DNA from: an uncultured Alkaliphilus sp.
GTDB lineage: Bacteria > Bacillota > Clostridia > Peptostreptococcales > Natronincolaceae
DNA length: 64,000 nucleotides
Reading direction: 5' to 3'
NCBI GenBank assembly: GCA_938074565.1
Contig: CALJEQ010000005.1
Location: 124,001 to 188,000 of the forward strand
Every line of letters begins with the position of its first letter. Position 1 is the first letter of the stretch. A program made the position numbers and the translations under genes. Below the pieces are notes generated by a model, which had not been told where the DNA came from, searched no databases, and saw only the letters and a program-made list of their open reading frames with translations. This document shows positions 1 to 9,912 of this stretch, one piece after another.

Positions 1-32
1 AGATTGGTATACTAAAGCAAGAAAAGGGAATT

Positions 33-587
33 TTGTTTGGTGAACCAGAAGTAGAGCTATTTAAGGCATTTAAAGAAGCACCAACAAACAATAAAAAACT
101 AATATTAAAAAATTCTAATGACAGGATAGAGAGAAAAATTAATGGATTAAGAAATAAAAAACTAAAAATAGCTTTAAGGTTACAATTAAGGTCAGGATTA
201 AGGGTTGCTGAAATAGCAGAAATAAGAAAAAACGACCTGTTATTTGATGATGAAAAAATAAAAATAGAAGTAAGGGATGGGAAGGGCAGAAAAAGTAGGG
301 AAGTGGAAGTTCTAAACGATGCATATCTTTTAGAAAACTTAGTTGAACAAGTTGAAACTCTTAAATCCAACGATAAAGTATTCTACAGTAGAGATTATCT
401 AAGACATAAAGCAGCAGCAATAGGGATTGAAACACACGATCTAAGAAGAATTAATGCAAAAAATAGATTAGAAGAAGAAATAGATATGGGTAAATCTACT
501 GAAGAAGCTAAAGATTTAGTTCGTAAACAACTGGGGCACGAAACCATACGAATGACTAACCTATATCTTAGATACAAATATAAATAA
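33..587 (+). CDS. Tyrosine recombinase/integrase (catalytic domain, possibly 5'-truncated by the window edge)
   Basis: This encodes a phage-integrase-type tyrosine recombinase that would cut and rejoin DNA at attachment sites. The active-site set is visible: Arg57 in SGLR, Lys84/87 in DGKGRK, His135 and Arg138 in HDLRR, His169 in LGHE and Tyr178 near the C-terminus. Only the catalytic domain is present (184 aa). The TTG at 33 is preceded by AAGGG, but the frame stays open to base 3, so an N-terminal arm-binding domain may lie outside the window. It sits 21 bp before the coupling-protein gene, in the same direction, which fits an integrative or conjugative element. It could instead resolve dimers. 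The family is clear; the start is uncertain. Confidence 0.8.
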   Translation: MFGEPEVELFKAFKEAPTNNKKLILKNSNDRIERKINGLRNKKLKIALRLQLRSGLRVAEIAEIRKNDLLFDDEKIKIEVRDGKGRKSREVEVLNDAYLLENLVEQVETLKSNDKVFYSRDYLRHKAAAIGIETHDLRRINAKNRLEEEIDMGKSTEEAKDLVRKQLGHETIRMTNLYLRYKYK

Positions 588-608
588 TACAATAAAGGAG
601 AGGATAAC

Positions 609-2231
609 TTGGCAAAGGAAGATGAAATAGTTGGGCAATATATATACAACTTCTTAAAGGGGTTATTTAACTTTTTTAAAACCGTCTACTATGGAATTAA
701 GAGACTGCCAGAAAAGAAAAATAACTTTTATACGTTAGCAGTAATTACAGCCATTGCATTAGGGCTTTTTTTATTGCGACAAAAAGTATGGCAGTTAATT
801 CCTACTGAAAATAAAAAAATGAATGTTTTAAAATATGCCATTTATGCCACCCCAATAACCCCTTTACTGTACCTATATGGACTAGGTGAAGCACATCTTA
901 AATTTAGAGGTGAGTTTGATGAAAAGTTTGACGAAATAGGTTTATTTACTAAGGGTAAGAAGAAAGATTTTAATGGTAATATGGTTGAAAAAAAAATTTA
1001 TCCTAAATATTTAGGAGAAGAAAAGGAGGGAAATATTACAACGTATTCCTTCTACAGCAACATACCTTTGGAAGACTGGAGAATTAAAATCAGAAATATA
1101 GAAAATATGCTAGATTGCAATATTTTAAAAATTGAAAATGCTATTTCCACAAAAAAGGTAGTTAAAATACAAACAGTACCAGCGTCTAAAATTATTCCAT
1201 TGTATTTAGATTGGAAGGATTTATACATTTCAGATAAAGACTTTGAAATAATAGTTGGGGAAAATATGTTAGAACAAATTAGATTTAACTTAAATAGTAC
1301 CCCCCACGCCCTAATAGCAGGTGAAACAGGAAGTGGTAAGTCTGTTATTTTAAGATTAATTTTAAGGCAAGCAGTATTAAAATCTAGTAAAATAATCATG
1401 ATTGACTTCAAAGGGGGCGTAGAGTTCGGTATTAAATACGAACGCTATGGAGAAGTCATCACTGAAAGACAAAGAGCATTGGAACGTCTAAAGGAACTTA
1501 CTGTAGAAAATGATGCCAGGTTAAAACTTTTTAGAAAGTTAGATGTTAAAAATCTAGGTGAATACAATAAGTTAGCTGAAAAAACCACAAACTTTAAAAA
1601 GCTTTGTAGAATACTTGTGTTTTGTGATGAAGTTGCAGAAATGATGGATAAGTCTGGTTCTTCAAAAGATGATAAAAAAGTTCTTGAGCAAATAGAAAAA
1701 GAAATATCTACACTTGCCCGTCTAGCACGGGCAACGGGGATCAACTTAATTTTAGGTATGCAAAGACCTGATGCTAAGGTTTTACCAGGTCAAATTAAAA
1801 ACAACATACCTGTAAGAATATCTGGAAGGTTTGCAGATAAACCTGCATCGGAAATAGTTTTAGGAAATTCTAAAGCAACAGAACTTCCAGAAACAAAAGG
1901 TCGATTTCTTTTTAAAGTTGGGGCCGATACCTTAGAGTTTCAAGCCTATAACTTCGATGATAATAAAATGCTTACAGATATTGAAGTGTCAAATGGGGGC
2001 ATGTTGACACAGGAAGATGAAATAGTTAATGTAAGCCATGGAAATGAAACAACTATAAATAAAATAAGTCTTAATAAAGATATAGAGTTTACTTTGGAAG
2101 ACTTAAACGCTCTTATTGCAGAAGAGGAAAATGAAGAATTACCTTTTCCTTTGGATGATGAAGAGTATGAAGGGTTAGAAGTTGATGAAATAATTGAAGA
2201 AGAAATAGAAGAAATTTACGAAGGGTTTTAG
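609..2231 (+). CDS. FtsK/SpoIIIE-type conjugation coupling protein (TcpA-like)
   Basis: Predicted membrane-anchored DNA-pumping ATPase that would deliver element DNA to the conjugation channel. Hydrophobic segments lie near residues 41-60 and 75-92, followed by a FtsK/SpoIIIE domain with Walker A GETGSGKS (about 238-245), a Walker B-like stretch VFCDEVAEM, and the sensor-like ARATGINLILGMQRP. The C-terminus is very acidic (many Glu/Asp). At 540 aa it is the size of Tn916 Orf21/TcpA-type coupling proteins and lacks the long four-helix membrane domain of chromosomal FtsK. The start is TTG with GGAGAG upstream. TcpC- and VirB4-like genes follow, which supports conjugation rather than chromosome segregation. 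Confidence 0.88.
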   Translation: MAKEDEIVGQYIYNFLKGLFNFFKTVYYGIKRLPEKKNNFYTLAVITAIALGLFLLRQKVWQLIPTENKKMNVLKYAIYATPITPLLYLYGLGEAHLKFRGEFDEKFDEIGLFTKGKKKDFNGNMVEKKIYPKYLGEEKEGNITTYSFYSNIPLEDWRIKIRNIENMLDCNILKIENAISTKKVVKIQTVPASKIIPLYLDWKDLYISDKDFEIIVGENMLEQIRFNLNSTPHALIAGETGSGKSVILRLILRQAVLKSSKIIMIDFKGGVEFGIKYERYGEVITERQRALERLKELTVENDARLKLFRKLDVKNLGEYNKLAEKTTNFKKLCRILVFCDEVAEMMDKSGSSKDDKKVLEQIEKEISTLARLARATGINLILGMQRPDAKVLPGQIKNNIPVRISGRFADKPASEIVLGNSKATELPETKGRFLFKVGADTLEFQAYNFDDNKMLTDIEVSNGGMLTQEDEIVNVSHGNETTINKISLNKDIEFTLEDLNALIAEEENEELPFPLDDEEYEGLEVDEIIEEEIEEIYEGF

Positions 2232-2253
2232 TATTTTGAAGGGAGGTGGGAGA

Positions 2254-2289
2254 ATGAAAAAACAGGATCCAGAACCAGTGGTACATTAA
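2254..2289 (+). CDS. Possible 11-residue peptide ORF between coupling protein and TcpC-like gene
   Basis: A full-strength ribosome site (GGGAGGTGGG) precedes an ATG opening the ORF MKKQDPEPVVH and a stop. The next gene has its own AAGGAGGCGAT site 20 bp later. This may be a translated leader that couples or tunes expression of the downstream gene, or simply the decayed start of a lost gene. Only the ribosome site and intact short frame support it. Confidence 0.3.
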   Translation: MKKQDPEPVVH

Positions 2290-2308
2290 TAAGGAGGCGA
2301 TAGGTTAA

Positions 2309-3220
2309 ATGGTTAAAAAAATTTTTAAAGTTAAAACTGTTGCATTTCAAAGAGTTGGAAGAGTCCTTTTGTGGACTCTTCTTATTTTTCTTCTTTTAAG
2401 GGGAATAGGAAGTATATTCACCAGTAAAACAGGGGAGGGGGAGTTAATTCAGGCTTTTATGATGGAAAAAGACTATCAAGAAAAGGTGGAAAGAGAAGCC
2501 ACTGCCTTTGCTGAAGGTTTCTTAATGGAATACTTTACATATGAAAGGGGAGCTGACTACGAACAAAGGATTAGAAGATACATATCATCTCAAATGAATT
2601 TACCTAACCATGGTAATGGTAAAATTAAAGCTTTAAATGCAAGGGCAACATCTATCGATTGGTTCAGCAACAATCAAATAAATGTTGCTGTAGATGTAAG
2701 AGTACAGTATGAAATAAAAAATGGTGAAGAAGCTGAAATAATAAAAGTAATGGAGGATAATATATATGCTTTAGTTCCTGTTATGGAACATGAGGGAAAG
2801 TATATTATTGAAGATTATCCATCTATGCTTCCAAGACCTGAAAAGGCTGACATTAGTTTGAATTTTGTTACTGCTACAGGGTTAGATTCTACGGTTACAG
2901 AAGAACTAACCGAGGTAATAGAGAGTTTTTTTAGGACATATTGCAGTGGGTCACCAAATGAAATCAGCTACTATATGCACAAAAACGAAAAATTAAAGGG
3001 GTTAGAAAACCGATACAGATTTATTCGTCTTGAAGGGATTAAGGCTTATGAGGGAAACAGTAAAGAGGAAATGTTAGTATTAGCAGAAATGCTTGTGGAG
3101 GATTCAATTTCTCAACTTCAATACAAACAGGGCTATCATTTGATAATTGTTAAAGAAGACAGATACTACATCAAAGAATTTAATGTTAGAACAGTAAATT
3201 TGACTAAAGGAGAGGATTAA
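2309..3220 (+). CDS. TcpC-like (VirB8-class) conjugal transfer protein
   Basis: Predicted bitopic membrane scaffold of the conjugation channel. One N-terminal hydrophobic segment (about residues 18-34) is followed by an extracellular part with the layout of two NTF2-like domains, as in TcpC of the clostridial plasmid pCW3 and VirB8. The second domain starts near LNFVTATGLDSTVTEELTEV and contains the FFRTYC segment typical of the family. Length (303 aa) fits. It is preceded by AAGGAGGCGAT and lies 2 bp before the TcpD-like gene. The family call rests on layout and remembered sequence features rather than an alignment. Confidence 0.75.
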   Translation: MVKKIFKVKTVAFQRVGRVLLWTLLIFLLLRGIGSIFTSKTGEGELIQAFMMEKDYQEKVEREATAFAEGFLMEYFTYERGADYEQRIRRYISSQMNLPNHGNGKIKALNARATSIDWFSNNQINVAVDVRVQYEIKNGEEAEIIKVMEDNIYALVPVMEHEGKYIIEDYPSMLPRPEKADISLNFVTATGLDSTVTEELTEVIESFFRTYCSGSPNEISYYMHKNEKLKGLENRYRFIRLEGIKAYEGNSKEEMLVLAEMLVEDSISQLQYKQGYHLIIVKEDRYYIKEFNVRTVNLTKGED

Positions 3221-3222
3221 CA

Positions 3223-3552
3223 ATGGAATTTAAAATAAAATTAAATGACAAGAAAAAAATAATGAGACTATTATCGATGGTGTGTTTAATGATTTTTGTA
3301 TTTAGCAGTATATCAGGTATACAAGTTCATGCAAACAATTGGGGTAAAAATACATATAACTTTGTAAAAGATTTAGCCTGGTATGCGGCTTTAGGGGCTA
3401 TCGTAGTATTTGCTGTTAGATATATTGCAAAGAGAGCGTGGGTACAGGCAGGAGGATTTCTGTTTTTAGGTGCTATAGTCCTTGTTATTGTAGATGATCC
3501 GGCTAAATTAAAAAACATAGGTACTACACTGTGGAATATAGTTTTTAATTAG
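3223..3552 (+). CDS. TcpD-like small membrane protein of the conjugation channel
   Basis: 109 aa. The N-terminus looks like a signal or first membrane segment (about residues 14-32, ending near VHANN). Two more hydrophobic helices follow (about 48-68 and 74-92). The WGKNTYNFVKDLAW stretch followed by two helices resembles the small VirB2/TcpD-type subunits found between tcpC and tcpE in Gram-positive elements. It lies between TcpC-like and TcpE-like genes with 2 and 12 bp spacing. It would be an inner-membrane channel component; this role is inferred from position. Confidence 0.6.
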   Translation: MEFKIKLNDKKKIMRLLSMVCLMIFVFSSISGIQVHANNWGKNTYNFVKDLAWYAALGAIVVFAVRYIAKRAWVQAGGFLFLGAIVLVIVDDPAKLKNIGTTLWNIVFN

Positions 3553-3564
3553 GATGTGAAGGTG

Positions 3565-4059
3565 ATGGAAGAAAAAAACTATGTTATTTTACGGACATAC
3601 AAGAATGTATGGAAGTTTGAAAGGGAGATATATTCTATTGAAGGTATAAAGTTATTATTACCTGTAAAACCCAATGAGGTTTTATATTTTTTAGTTAGTG
3701 TAATGATAACTATCTTAATTGTGAAGATAGTACCCTTTATTGATAGAGTACACTTTGTTTTAAAATATGGATTTTTACCTTATGGCATTATGAAGCTTCT
3801 TACCAAGCAAAGACTTGATGGGAAGCTTCCCCATAAGTTCTTTTTAGATTATATAATTTTTAAATTTTCACCTGGGCAGTTGGAACATTTTAAAACAGTA
3901 ACAATTCCCAAGAAAAAGTTATGTTTTAGTACCCCTACAGTGGTGAAATTCACTGGTTTTTTTAATAGGACGGAAGAAATAATAAGTAAAAGTAAACGTG
4001 AAAAAAATCAAAATAAAAATAAAATAAAGTTTAGTAAAAGGAGGGTTGGAAATGTTTGA
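3565..4059 (+). CDS. TcpE-like conjugal transfer membrane protein
   Basis: 164 aa from ATG 3565, which has AGGA ten bases upstream. An in-frame GTG at 3556 would add three residues but lacks a spaced ribosome site. The family pattern of an N-terminal basic region (TYKNVWKFEREIYSIEGIKL), a tight pair of hydrophobic helices (about 42-60 and 65-80) and a following DGKLPHKFF segment is present. The C-terminus is Lys/Asn-rich. TcpE is essential for conjugation in pCW3 and sits at the inner membrane. The gene overlaps the VirB4 gene by 8 bp, indicating translational coupling. Confidence 0.72.
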   Translation: MEEKNYVILRTYKNVWKFEREIYSIEGIKLLLPVKPNEVLYFLVSVMITILIVKIVPFIDRVHFVLKYGFLPYGIMKLLTKQRLDGKLPHKFFLDYIIFKFSPGQLEHFKTVTIPKKKLCFSTPTVVKFTGFFNRTEEIISKSKREKNQNKNKIKFSKRRVGNV

Positions 4060-6649
4060 TTTTCCAATAAAATATTTTGCTGATAATCTAGTTTTTAATC
4101 ACATTAAGAATGAATGTTGGGCACATTTTAAGATGGAAGGTATAATGTATGACTACCTAAAAGAAGAGACGAAAATACAAGCTTTAAATACATTAGCACT
4201 ATTTCTTTCAAACATAGGGCAGGAGGCTAAAATATTAATAGTACCTATAGCTCAAGATGTGGATGCCCATTATGATAGGTTAATAGCAACCCTTGACCCC
4301 AGTGATGATTTATATAAAAAGACTATGGCACATGCTACTGGTAGTCGTGAACATATAAAGAGCAAAATTAAACGAAAAGGTATGTGTAATGACTTTAATA
4401 TTTACGTAGGTACAAAACTAAGTTTACAAGATAGTATTATACAAGATATAAAAGAAGCCTTTAGCTATTTTATTCAAAACCCTTTAAATGCTTTAGAAGA
4501 AGCGTTAGGAAGTAAAACTAAAACAGTATTAGAAAGAGAGCTACAACGGTTTCAAGACCTATCTACCGAATATTATAAAAGACAAAGCAAAAGAATTAGA
4601 CTAATAAAAACCGATGAAACTACAACCCAATGGCTAGTAAAAAGAGCATTTAGAAGGGGGTTGGGGGAAGTTAATCTAAGAGAAGACTGGTACAAAAGCA
4701 AACAAGGCAAGTTGTGGATGAAAAGAAATCAACAAAGAGTAGAAAAAGAAAGGGAAGTTATTGAGAGGACCATGAGGCGACCATGGAGTCCCTTTTTTCA
4801 AAGAACAATTAAAAACGGTGAGTATGCCAGATTAATAGAGACAGAACAATTTTTAAATATGGCAGAAGGATTGGTTGACCAACATAAAGAAAGTCGTACC
4901 CTTTTAATCCACCATGATGATGGTAAAACCTCTTATCAAACTTTTTTAAGTATATCCCATATACCTGATGGGATAGTTTTTCCTGGTAGTGAGTGGCTTT
5001 TGGTGTTACAAGACTTTCCAATACAAACGGAAGTCTGTATTCATATTGAAACAAAGGAGCATAAAGAAAGCATACGTTCTGTAGGGAAACAAAAGAGGGA
5101 TATTAGGGGTCAAATTGAACATATAAGGGGAAATGATGAAGAAATAGCTGACGAACTATTTGACTCAAAAGAGAGTGCAGATAGGTTAGAAGCAGAGTTA
5201 AAAGCCACCCGTTCCCCAATGACTAGAGCCACCATCACCATATGCGTGGCAGCCGACAATAAAGAAGATTTAGAAGATAGAACAGCCTTTATAAAAGAAT
5301 TTTATGAAGACCAAAACTTTATTATAGAAAGATCCTATGCAGACCAACTGAAATTATTTATGGAGTTCTTACCTGGAACAGGAAGGTACGTAACTGATTA
5401 TATTCAACCCCTTCCACCACGTACCCTAGCAGGGTCTATGTTTGCAGCCACTAGGCAATTGGGAGACAATGTTGGACCTTACATAGGGACAACGGGAGTA
5501 GTTCAAAAAAATGTGTACTTAGACATCGGTAGAGCCTGTTTGCTGAATCGTTCAGCATCGGCTTTTTTCTTTGGCACTTTAGGAGGGGGTAAATCCTTCA
5601 ATGCTAATTTATTGGCTTACATTAATGTAATGTATGGAGGAAAGGCGTTGATATTTGACCCAAAAGGTGAACGTTTAAAGTGGTTACAACTACTACCAGA
5701 ATTAAAGGGTAAAATCAACGTTATAACCCTTTCACCTTCAAGGGAGGATAAAGGTAAATTAGACCCATACATTGTCTACAGGGAAGATATAGAAGCTGCT
5801 TCTGAACTGGCAATAAACATATTAGCAGAACTTTTTAAATTAAACCCAAAGGATGATGAATACATTGCTATTTTAGAAGCAGTTAATCAGTTAAAGAAGA
5901 CAGAGTATATAAAAGAGAGATGCATGATAAAACTAGCAGAAATATTAGCAAGTTTTCCAGAAACCGATGAACTAGCAGGTTCTGCTAGAAAGATTGCCAG
6001 AAGAATTAAACTTTTAAGGGATAACGGTATGGCAGGGTTATTATTTGGAGATGGAACAGAAGAAGCATTGGGTTTTAAAAACAAGATTAATATTATACAA
6101 ATTCAAAACCTTGCCCTACCCAGTGCAGGTACAACAAAAGAAGATTTTAACCAAGATGAAATTATTTCAACGGTGTTAATGCTACCCATAGCGTCTTTTG
6201 CTAAAAAGTTTGCCATGTCTGGTGAAGAACTTTTTAAACTAGTTGTATTCGATGAATCTTGGGGCTTAAAAGCCACCAACATGGGTTTAAAGTTAATGGA
6301 CTTCTTAGCCAGAATGGGGCGAAGTCTTTACGGTGGTTGCATATTCATAGGCCATTCGGTAGATGATCTTGGAGAAGGTGGTATTAAAAATGCAATAAGT
6401 TATAAATTCTGCTTCCAGATGGCTGAAAGGAAAGAAACCATAAAAGCATTGGAATTTATGAAGTTAGAAGTGACAGAAGAAAACATAGTAGAAATTGAAA
6501 CATTAGAGAACGGGGAATGCCTATTTCAAGACTTAGATGGAAGAGTAGGCAAACTTAAGTTTGATGTTGTGTTTGAACACTTACTTGAGGCATTCAAAAC
6601 GACACCCACTAAAAAGAAAGTAGGTGAAGGGGATGAAACATCGGCTTAG
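4052..6649 (+). CDS. VirB4/TcpF-type conjugation ATPase
   Basis: 865-aa energising ATPase of the type IV secretion channel. Walker A GTLGGGKS lies at about 508-515, a Walker B-like LVVFDESW near 730, and the MGRSLYGGCIFIGHS motif follows. The N-terminal half contains the long charged helical region typical of VirB4/TraC/TcpF. ATG 4052 was chosen because AAAGGAGG ends seven bases before it; an upstream in-frame TTG at 4046 would sit directly on that site. It overlaps its upstream neighbour by 8 bp and its downstream neighbour by 17 bp. This is among the firmest calls in the element. Confidence 0.9.
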   Translation: MFDFPIKYFADNLVFNHIKNECWAHFKMEGIMYDYLKEETKIQALNTLALFLSNIGQEAKILIVPIAQDVDAHYDRLIATLDPSDDLYKKTMAHATGSREHIKSKIKRKGMCNDFNIYVGTKLSLQDSIIQDIKEAFSYFIQNPLNALEEALGSKTKTVLERELQRFQDLSTEYYKRQSKRIRLIKTDETTTQWLVKRAFRRGLGEVNLREDWYKSKQGKLWMKRNQQRVEKEREVIERTMRRPWSPFFQRTIKNGEYARLIETEQFLNMAEGLVDQHKESRTLLIHHDDGKTSYQTFLSISHIPDGIVFPGSEWLLVLQDFPIQTEVCIHIETKEHKESIRSVGKQKRDIRGQIEHIRGNDEEIADELFDSKESADRLEAELKATRSPMTRATITICVAADNKEDLEDRTAFIKEFYEDQNFIIERSYADQLKLFMEFLPGTGRYVTDYIQPLPPRTLAGSMFAATRQLGDNVGPYIGTTGVVQKNVYLDIGRACLLNRSASAFFFGTLGGGKSFNANLLAYINVMYGGKALIFDPKGERLKWLQLLPELKGKINVITLSPSREDKGKLDPYIVYREDIEAASELAINILAELFKLNPKDDEYIAILEAVNQLKKTEYIKERCMIKLAEILASFPETDELAGSARKIARRIKLLRDNGMAGLLFGDGTEEALGFKNKINIIQIQNLALPSAGTTKEDFNQDEIISTVLMLPIASFAKKFAMSGEELFKLVVFDESWGLKATNMGLKLMDFLARMGRSLYGGCIFIGHSVDDLGEGGIKNAISYKFCFQMAERKETIKALEFMKLEVTEENIVEIETLENGECLFQDLDGRVGKLKFDVVFEHLLEAFKTTPTKKKVGEGDETSA

Positions 6650-8849
6650 AAATACTGTCGCTTATCTGTTGTTAATTATAATGATTCTGGCTAGTAGCAC
6701 ACCAGTATATGCCTATGATCCAGCAGATGGGGCTTTCCCTAATATAGAAGAGGTCTTTGGTAAGGCAAATAAAAACCCTTATTTAAGTGAGTATAGAAAT
6801 AACTACTATTTGGATATGAAAGAAATGAGTACCTTAGAAAGTATTAAAAATATTGAAGCAACATTTAATAGTGTTGCAAATCTTCTTTTAAAATTACAGA
6901 TGTATTTTGCAAGATTCTTAATTACAATTATTTATTATTCCTTTGAAATTGACCTATATAGTATTTTTTCAAGCTTAATAAATAGTGTTGTAAAAGAAAT
7001 GAGAATAGCTTTATTTGATGAATTAAGTTTAATAGCAATTGTACTTTTAGGTATCTATTACTTAGTTAAAATTATTGCGAATCAAAAAACCCAAGTATGG
7101 GTGGCGATAATTCAGACGGTTCTATTAATAACGTTAGCAGTAGGATTTTTTAATAATCCAACTGGGTTATTAAGAAGAGTAGATGACCTATCAAAGGATA
7201 TTTCAAGAAGTGTATTAACAGGCACATATAAGTCCAGCAATCAAGGAAATACACCAGAAACAGCAGTTATAGCTGTTTCTAATGATGTTTGGATGATGTT
7301 TGTACATAAACCATGGCAGGTGCTTCAGTTTGGTAGCATCGAAGTTGCAGCAAAAGAAGAACAACGTATTTTATCATTAACACCTAAATCAACTGAAAGA
7401 CAACAAATTATAAATGAATTGGCAAAGGATGATAAAATCTTTACTGCTGACTGGGGAATAAAAAGGGTAGGTTTTATACTCTTATACTTTATTCCTATGT
7501 TGGTGATGGGTATAATCATTGGTGTTTTATCTTTATTAATTTTGGGTTATCAATTTTTAACTATTTTTTACACATTGATGGGGGTTTTCGTTTTCATTAT
7601 TGCATTAATACCTTTTTTTGGAATAAAGGTTATAGGTAACTGGATTTCAAAAATTATTGCCAATGGTTTTATTAAAGCAATAATTAGTTTTGTTTTGGCA
7701 ATTATATTTGCATGTAATGCAGCCCTATTCAATTTAATAGGTGTTTATGGTTGGTTTATTGTATTAATCTTACAAATAACTTTAATGGCAGTCATTGTAT
7801 GGAAACGTAAAGATTTTATCGAAATGATAACTAATATTAGAAGAACAGTACAGCAAGGTAATATAAATAAAAATTCTAAACAAGATATTAACTTAGAATC
7901 TAAGCTTGCTGGTTCAATGGGGTTTAGACGTAAGAATAAGAATAAAAATAAATTTGATTATGATAACTATGAAGAAGTTGAAACACCATCTGGTACAAGG
8001 AGAATGAGGATAGCTGATGATGTAGAAGGGGATAAAAAACAAAGTTCAAAGTTACAAGATACAGCAATAACTACAACGGGTGGTACTGTAGAAATGCAAC
8101 TTGCAGAAAATGGAGAAGTAAGTAATTTAAACACAAATCTAAAATCATTAATTAAAAAGGCTGAAGAACTTTTAGAGAAAAAGTATGAAGATGAAAAGCA
8201 AGAAGAAGAAGAAAGAGCAAAGAAGCTAAAAAAAGAACCAGAATATTCTCGCTTTGTTAAAAAGGCACAAACAAGAGAAACTTTGGGCGAAAATAAGTTT
8301 GAAAAAAGACAACTATATGACGTTGCCAAACTAATAGAAAGGGTAGAAAATGCAGGGGGAAGCAGTGAAGATGTATATAAAAGTATTAGCAAAAAAGAAG
8401 GAGAAGTAACTAGACCTAAAAACCTTGAAAGTATTGAGGTTCAAGTTTTAGGTGACCAACAGAACTTAGATAAACAAGAAGCCTTTAAAATATTAGAAGC
8501 AAAAGAAAGTGAAGAATATGCAAAAGAGTTTAATCAACAATATGATAAACAATACGATAAAGCCTTCTTTGAAGAATTATTTAATAAATATGGAAAAGAA
8601 AATGTTAGGTCAATGATGGATAGAATGAAGTCGGTGGAAAAAAAAGAAGGTACTGAAATAAAAAACCCTGCTGGTTATTTAACCACTGGGTTAAAGAAAA
8701 ATCAAAGGGATAAAGTTAAATATCAAGAAAATCAAGAAAATCAAGAAAATAATAAAACCCTACAAAGTCAGCATAAACCACAATTTAAACCTACAGAGCA
8801 ACTATCTAAATTGAAGCTTGAAGAGGAAAAAACAGATGGAAAAAGCTAA
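6633..8849 (+). CDS. VirB6/TcpH-like polytopic conjugation protein
   Basis: 738 aa. A signal peptide (residues 1-27, ending STPVYA) precedes about six membrane segments (near 90-112, 128-148, 155-175, 285-310, 320-342, 350-390), one of which is GIIIGVLSLLILGYQFLTIFYTLMGV in two parts. The last 300 residues are soluble, highly charged and probably coiled-coil. This matches the VirB6/TcpH/TrsL layout of a multi-pass channel core with a cytoplasmic tail. ATG 6633 is preferred over an in-frame GTG at 6624 because AGGTG lies seven bases upstream of it. The gene overlaps its neighbours at both ends. Confidence 0.72.
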   Translation: MKHRLRNTVAYLLLIIMILASSTPVYAYDPADGAFPNIEEVFGKANKNPYLSEYRNNYYLDMKEMSTLESIKNIEATFNSVANLLLKLQMYFARFLITIIYYSFEIDLYSIFSSLINSVVKEMRIALFDELSLIAIVLLGIYYLVKIIANQKTQVWVAIIQTVLLITLAVGFFNNPTGLLRRVDDLSKDISRSVLTGTYKSSNQGNTPETAVIAVSNDVWMMFVHKPWQVLQFGSIEVAAKEEQRILSLTPKSTERQQIINELAKDDKIFTADWGIKRVGFILLYFIPMLVMGIIIGVLSLLILGYQFLTIFYTLMGVFVFIIALIPFFGIKVIGNWISKIIANGFIKAIISFVLAIIFACNAALFNLIGVYGWFIVLILQITLMAVIVWKRKDFIEMITNIRRTVQQGNINKNSKQDINLESKLAGSMGFRRKNKNKNKFDYDNYEEVETPSGTRRMRIADDVEGDKKQSSKLQDTAITTTGGTVEMQLAENGEVSNLNTNLKSLIKKAEELLEKKYEDEKQEEEERAKKLKKEPEYSRFVKKAQTRETLGENKFEKRQLYDVAKLIERVENAGGSSEDVYKSISKKEGEVTRPKNLESIEVQVLGDQQNLDKQEAFKILEAKESEEYAKEFNQQYDKQYDKAFFEELFNKYGKENVRSMMDRMKSVEKKEGTEIKNPAGYLTTGLKKNQRDKVKYQENQENQENNKTLQSQHKPQFKPTEQLSKLKLEEEKTDGKS

Positions 8850-9912
8850 AAGCACTCTAAAAAGAAAACTAATAATTGCAGGAATAGCCCTTCTAGTAAT
8901 ACAACTTGGTTTAATGGGTTGTATGGCAATATTGGTTGGGGGGCAAATGATGTTTTTTATGCCTACCGCCGAAGTAGGCATAATAGAAGAGTATAAACTT
9001 GTAGGGGAAGCAACTAAAGTAAATTGGGCTGAAATGTTAATATACGACACTGTTCGTTATGAAAATGATTTTACAGAAGCTGATCCAAAAGAAACCGTTT
9101 ATAATTTTTTAATTATAGAGTTTGAAAGGAGAGAAAAAGAGTACTACTGTGTTGAAAAGGATGAAAAGGGTAACTGCATTAAAGAAGAATATAAATGGGT
9201 AACGGTAGAAAAAAGTATTCTTCATGGTAAGGAAAAAATATTAGGTAAACTAAAACAGTTAGGGTATGAAAACTTAGATTTTTATTCCACAATGGAAAAA
9301 TATAATCAACTAAACAATGATGAGTCACTAATTATAGTTTTTTCTGGCAAAGATTTAGAAGACTTAATGGATGATTTTACACCAGAACAGATTGAATGGG
9401 CTAACATGCTAATTGAAGAAAATTTTATATTTGAAATGTATGGATATGTTTTTGATTTACCAGAACATATCCCAGTGGCTGGAGGTAAATTCGCATGGCC
9501 CACCCCTACCCTACATAATGTAACATCACCCTATGGATGGAGAACCCATCCAGTTACGGGGGAGAGAAAATTTCATTACGGAGTAGATATAGCTGGACCC
9601 AACGCTATGGGGCAGCCAATTATATCTGTGGCAGATGGAATAGTATTTCAAGTTAATTATACCAATAATGCAGCTGGATATAATGTAAGAATAAAACACA
9701 TAGATGAAGACGGTAACGAATGGCAGTCAAGATACTGCCACATGTCCCATATAGGGGTAAAGGCAGGTCAGCAAGTAAAGCAAGGAGATGTAATAGGGGC
9801 AGTGGGTAACACAGGTAGATCCACAGGCCCCCATCTTCATTTTGAACTTAAGTTTTGTGGGCAGTTGGTTGATCCATATCCATATATAAATAGAAAGGGT
9901 GTTAGAGAGTGA
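8836..9912 (+). CDS. Membrane-anchored M23 peptidase of the conjugation module
   Basis: Predicted cell-wall hydrolase that would open the peptidoglycan for the channel. One N-terminal membrane helix (about 16-38) is followed by a linker domain and a C-terminal LytM/M23 domain with zinc and catalytic residues in HYGVD (His247, Asp251) and HLHFE (His333, His335). The CVEKDEKGNCIKEEYKWV stretch in the linker holds two Cys that could form a disulfide. TcpG/TcpI-type hydrolases often also carry a lysozyme-like domain; I see none. ATG 8836 has AGAGG nine bases upstream, while the earlier in-frame TTG at 8818 has no ribosome site. It overlaps the next gene at GTGA. Confidence 0.85.
   Translation: MEKAKSTLKRKLIIAGIALLVIQLGLMGCMAILVGGQMMFFMPTAEVGIIEEYKLVGEATKVNWAEMLIYDTVRYENDFTEADPKETVYNFLIIEFERREKEYYCVEKDEKGNCIKEEYKWVTVEKSILHGKEKILGKLKQLGYENLDFYSTMEKYNQLNNDESLIIVFSGKDLEDLMDDFTPEQIEWANMLIEENFIFEMYGYVFDLPEHIPVAGGKFAWPTPTLHNVTSPYGWRTHPVTGERKFHYGVDIAGPNAMGQPIISVADGIVFQVNYTNNAAGYNVRIKHIDEDGNEWQSRYCHMSHIGVKAGQQVKQGDVIGAVGNTGRSTGPHLHFELKFCGQLVDPYPYINRKGVRE

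Noticed and set aside
7967..8392. 141-residue reverse-strand frame rich in Ser and Phe
   Set aside because: It is antisense to the charged coiled-coil tail of the VirB6-like protein, without a ribosome site.
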